From: Bacteroidia bacterium
GTDB taxonomy: Bacteria; Bacteroidota; Bacteroidia; AKYH767-A; OLB10
Direction of reading: 5' to 3'
NCBI GenBank assembly: GCA_025450095.1
Contig: JANWID010000126.1
Span: 1 to 10,099 of the forward strand
DNA: 10,099 bases
This document shows positions 8,301-10,099 of this stretch, in pieces (within the stretch, counting starts at the first letter, position 1; each line of letters starts with the position of its first letter). A program made the translations under genes and the position numbers. The notes below the pieces were generated by a model that had not been told where the DNA came from, ran no database searches, and worked only from the letters and a program-made list of their open reading frames with translations.

Positions 8301-9999
8301 TATTGGTTGCGGAAGCCTGCTTGCAAATTTTGTTAATACAACAACAGGATCTCCGACGTACAGCTGGAATTTCGGAGACGGAAGTCCGCTTTCAAATGCC
8401 TCTTCGCCAAATCATAATTATTCGAGTCCAGGTTTATATTCTGTCACACTGATTGCTTCACAGGGTTCTTGTTCAGATACACTGAGCCAGGCAAATATGA
8501 TCCAGGTGTTAAATGCACCACTCAGTTCATTCAATTCAACGAATGTATGCACCGGGGATTCTACACATTTTATAAATCTTTCAAGTGGAAATGGAAATCC
8601 TGTAACTTCTTATTCATGGGATTTTGATGATGGTTCATTCAGTAACAATATTTCACCGTCGCATCTTTATGCATTGCAGGGAACTTACCAGGTGAAATTG
8701 ACTATCAGTACATCCAATTGTACAGATGATACAATCATTACTGTAAACGTTAACCCTGCTCCGGTAGTAATATTCACATCTTCCTTAAATCATGCCTGTG
8801 ACAGCGCAACGGTTTTGTTTACGAACTCATCAACAGGCGCAACTAATTATAGCTGGTTATTTGGTGATGGCGGTACATCCTTGTCATCTTCTCCAACGCA
8901 CACCTATGCAATAGCAGGTTCGTATACGGTTCTGTTAACAGCAACAACCAATAATGGATGCAGCACGACAAGGGCTAATTTAAATATGATAAATATTCAC
9001 CCTACTCCCGATGCACATTTTACGGTATCCTCATCGAGTATTTGTGTGAATGATTGCATTTCTTTCAGTGGACTTTCGACTCAACAGGCAAATTCCTGGA
9101 CGTGGACTTTTAACGGGGCAGTACCATCTGCATTTGTTACACAGAATCCATCTAATATATGTTATCCAATAGGCGGAAACTATGATGTAACACTTACTGT
9201 ATCTAACGGATATTGTGAAAGCAATCATACGGAATCTTCATTCATCCATGTTGTTGATTGTTCAACAATTCCGAAGGCAGAGTTTATTTGCGGAGACACA
9301 ACTCTCTGCAGCAATTCCTGTATTGATTTTGTAAGTATTTCTTCGAATGCAACATCATGGCAATGGTTTTTTCCGGGTGCAACTCCTTCGACTTCTGTTT
9401 TGGAACACCCTAATAATATTTGTTATCCTAATCCGGGTACCTACGATGTTAAATTAATTGCCGGTAATCCTGCCGGGCATGATACGATTATACAAAGCAG
9501 TTTTATCCAGGTAAATCCTGCTCCTGTAACACCGGTTATTAACCAGGCAGGAGATACATTGACGTCGTCGGCTGCACAAAATTATCAATGGCATCTGAAT
9601 TCCATACCTGTTTCCGGAGCTACATCACAGCAATTTATTGCAATGCTTTCTGGCGATTATTCAGTTTCGATTACAGATGCTAACGGGTGTACTTCAACAT
9701 CTTCTTCAAAATATGTTTCACTTACCGGAATTGATGAAAATGAAAACGACTTATTATATTATATATATCCGAATCCTTCACACGATGAAATTTCAGTAAT
9801 GCTTTCAAGCAAAATACCCTTAAATCTTACACTTTCTATGTATGATGTTTTAGGTAGCAGGATCTTTTCAAAGTCCATATCAATGGATTCCAATACGGAA
9901 ACTCATAAATTTAATTTATCCGAACAGGCTTCAGGTACCAATTTTCTTCGAATACAATCGGATGACTGGAGGATTATTCGTTTGGTGGTTAAGCACTAG
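5269..9999 (+). CDS. Large secreted Gly-rich / PKD-repeat protein with T9SS sorting domain
   Basis: This 1576-residue protein is predicted to cross the inner membrane by Sec and the outer membrane by the type IX system, ending anchored on the surface or released. Order: signal peptide (1-27, basic LAKR then a hydrophobic core, cleavage likely at VFG|Q); a beta-rich N-terminal module (about 30-195, unassigned); a glycine-rich region (about 196-506); an Ig-like domain of the Ig_7 kind (about 512-590, WYDQATGGSPVGSG and KTYYIS); ten PKD-like repeats (592-1416); an Ig-like segment (about 1417-1487); and a T9SS type A sorting domain (1488-1576, YPNPSHDEISV, ending RLVVKH). No catalytic domain is visible. 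That suggests a structural or adhesive role, for example attachment, matrix or gliding, but this is inference. ATG 5269 is the natural start because the signal peptide follows at once. A -7 element lies 23 bases upstream and a hairpin follows the gene. It is most likely monocistronic. Confidence 0.92.
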   Translation: MGSPKSNLAKRFFFACLLVLLNHFVFGQTGKDGTRVISSANTVVNAYTTLQASVSAGSNSIQVASNSLNLSFPSPLNSGDLIFIYQVQGASINISDDPSYGNITNYQNCGNYELAEVSSVSGSTIINITCPLQHDYTASGNVVVARVPRYSTLTINSGASLTCPAWNGFTGGVCVVEVFGTTTINSGGTIDVSGKGFRGGSLLNNNSGYGVLNYRWPGNDYGAEKGESIAGDVTDYDLLGGRNCKGAPANGGGGGNSHNAGGGGGGNAGNVAGYTGTGNPDVSTASWATAWNLESAGFAASTSSGGGKGGYTFSDNNQNALVVGPTNGAWGGDARRENGGRGGRPLDYSTGKIFMGGGGGAGEQNNSKGGAGGSGGGLLYFLSYNDVNGSGQILANGTNGASTIPFNGTDGAGGGGGGGTGLLNTTNAVTGISINANGGNGGSQTVAVFTLEAEGPGGGGGGGYIALSNGAVTRNTNGGINGTTNSGTLTEFPPNGATKGGAGINNASLNAFRIITQPVNLCSSTSTTLTFTTSGTTPPGIIYNWYDQATGGSPVGSGTTFTTPMLTSSKTYYISCCPGSVRVPLQVNVSNSPSASFSSTTVCAGSSTNFSASGSSGITSWNWNFGDGSGTSIQQNPSYTYSSGGNYTVTLTVSNGVCTSTVSQSTNVFNAPVVNYSSSASSTGCGPLTVQFTNSTTNAIGYSWNFGDGTPLSTQTNPSHTYSSAGTYTVILTASGAGSCSNSISHVVSVGPPPTSSFTSNNNICQNDTIFFVNQSTGNGSTITSLSWNFGDGSPPTTSTNPYHIYTSTGVFNVTLTATSALCSDDTVISISVNQAPVAGFTTSAVNGCAPLNVNFTNSTTGSPTYNWNFGDGSPTSSQQNPTHIYSLPGTYNVTLIAIQGSCSDTVVQTNLIQVAISPHSSFSSLPAICLGDSISFNNLSTSGGSPITSNQWDFGDGTPLSTQVNPVHYYSSSGSYNVKLTTTAGTCPDDTTIVINVSPGPVVAFSVSNPIGCGSLLANFVNTTTGSPTYSWNFGDGSPLSNASSPNHNYSSPGLYSVTLIASQGSCSDTLSQANMIQVLNAPLSSFNSTNVCTGDSTHFINLSSGNGNPVTSYSWDFDDGSFSNNISPSHLYALQGTYQVKLTISTSNCTDDTIITVNVNPAPVVIFTSSLNHACDSATVLFTNSSTGATNYSWLFGDGGTSLSSSPTHTYAIAGSYTVLLTATTNNGCSTTRANLNMINIHPTPDAHFTVSSSSICVNDCISFSGLSTQQANSWTWTFNGAVPSAFVTQNPSNICYPIGGNYDVTLTVSNGYCESNHTESSFIHVVDCSTIPKAEFICGDTTLCSNSCIDFVSISSNATSWQWFFPGATPSTSVLEHPNNICYPNPGTYDVKLIAGNPAGHDTIIQSSFIQVNPAPVTPVINQAGDTLTSSAAQNYQWHLNSIPVSGATSQQFIAMLSGDYSVSITDANGCTSTSSSKYVSLTGIDENENDLLYYIYPNPSHDEISVMLSSKIPLNLTLSMYDVLGSRIFSKSISMDSNTETHKFNLSEQASGTNFLRIQSDDWRIIRLVVKH
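5854..6786 (+). repeat. Glycine-rich low-complexity region in the secreted protein
   Basis: This stretch encodes residues about 196-506. It contains several runs of five to seven glycines (around 251-255, 261-266, 356-360, 413-419 and 457-463) separated by short Asn/Ser/Ala/Thr segments and hydrophobic strands such as GLLYFLSYNDV. It is compositionally distinct from the PKD array and pulls local G content up through GGN codons. Both reverse-strand and shifted open frames here are by-products of this composition. Confidence 0.85.
7042..9516 (+). repeat. Array of ten PKD-like repeats in the secreted protein
   Basis: Ten consecutive units of about 80-88 residues cover residues 592-1416. Eight carry the PKD core or a close variant (W-NFGDGS/T; DFDDGS in unit 7, LFGDGG in unit 8) followed by NPxHxY, GxYxVxL and a final beta strand. 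Units 9 and 10 are a variant lacking GDG (WTFNGAVPS, WFFPGATPS). Units 2-8 alternate between two subtypes. The DNA keeps traces of duplication: an identical 18-base stretch over WNFGDG occurs at 7630-7647 and 7870-7887, although synonymous differences are common overall. Confidence 0.9.
9730..9996 (+). other. T9SS type A C-terminal sorting domain
   Basis: Residues 1488-1576 form the standard secretion signal of the type IX system. The domain has an acidic linker (IDENEND), the YPNPSHDEISV motif, a central MYDVLGSRIFSKS strand pair, the ASGTNFLRIQSDD segment matching the usual SGxYxLRI, and a basic-hydrophobic end (IIRLVVKH). In known members it directs outer-membrane passage and is then removed or replaced by a lipopolysaccharide anchor. 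Confidence 0.88.
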
Positions 10000-10018
10000 T
10001 ATTTAGCAATGATTTTTC

Positions 10019-10046
10019 GATGTAAGAAACCATGATTTCTTACTTC
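10019..10046 (+). terminator. Hairpin downstream of the secreted-protein gene
   Basis: GTAAGAAA (10022-10029) and TTTCTTAC (10036-10043) form a perfect 8-base inverted repeat with loop CCATGA. With one T-T mismatch the stem reaches 11 positions (10019-10029 with 10036-10046). It lies 20 bases after the stop codon. No continuous T-run follows, so it may end transcription poorly or protect the 3' end. The rest of 10000-10099 shows no gene. Confidence 0.5.
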
Positions 10047-10099
10047 AACTAATTTCTGAAAGAAAAGTAGAATATACTTAGCCCGTAAACTATTAAAAC

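Overview
The window most likely comes from a chromosome of the phylum Bacteroidota. The class is not resolved. The evidence is a large secreted protein with a type IX secretion (T9SS) C-terminal sorting domain and PKD repeats, a LytTR-type response regulator next to a HisKA_2 kinase, perfect matches to the Bacteroidota -7 promoter element (TAnnTTTG), no recognisable Shine-Dalgarno sequences, and AT-rich intergenic DNA. All five genes are on the + strand and fill most of the window. No gap exceeds about 150 bases. I saw no RNA genes, insertion sequences, CRISPR arrays or phage genes.

Layout. Bases 1-624 are the 3' end of an APC-family amino acid permease whose start lies outside the window. 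A 151-base gap holds a -7-like element and a hairpin. It is followed by a two-component pair: a PAS/HisKA_2 sensor kinase (776-1957, TTG start) and a REC-PAS-LytTR response regulator (2003-3139), 45 bases apart. A 102-base gap with a small cluster of direct and inverted repeats leads to a two-gene ABC-2 type exporter: the ATPase (3242-4009, GTG start) and its permease (4016-5164), 6 bases apart. A 104-base gap with a good -7 element precedes a 1576-residue secreted protein (5269-9999). Its order is signal peptide, beta-rich N-terminal module, long glycine-rich region, Ig-like domain, ten PKD-like repeats, another Ig-like segment, and a T9SS type A sorting domain. A hairpin follows it at 10019-10046.

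How the genes may work together. The kinase and regulator are almost certainly partners. Their link to the downstream ABC exporter is suggested only by position and by the repeats between them. The large protein appears to be an independent transcription unit, and it looks like a surface-anchored or released adhesin or matrix protein.

No wholly new system is evident. The points most worth a second look are: the kinase, which begins exactly where the membrane-anchor segment of a much larger Y_Y_Y/propeller sensor normally starts; the PAS domain inserted in the LytTR regulator; the strictly alternating two-type PKD array with paired cysteines; and the poly-glycine module at the base of that array.
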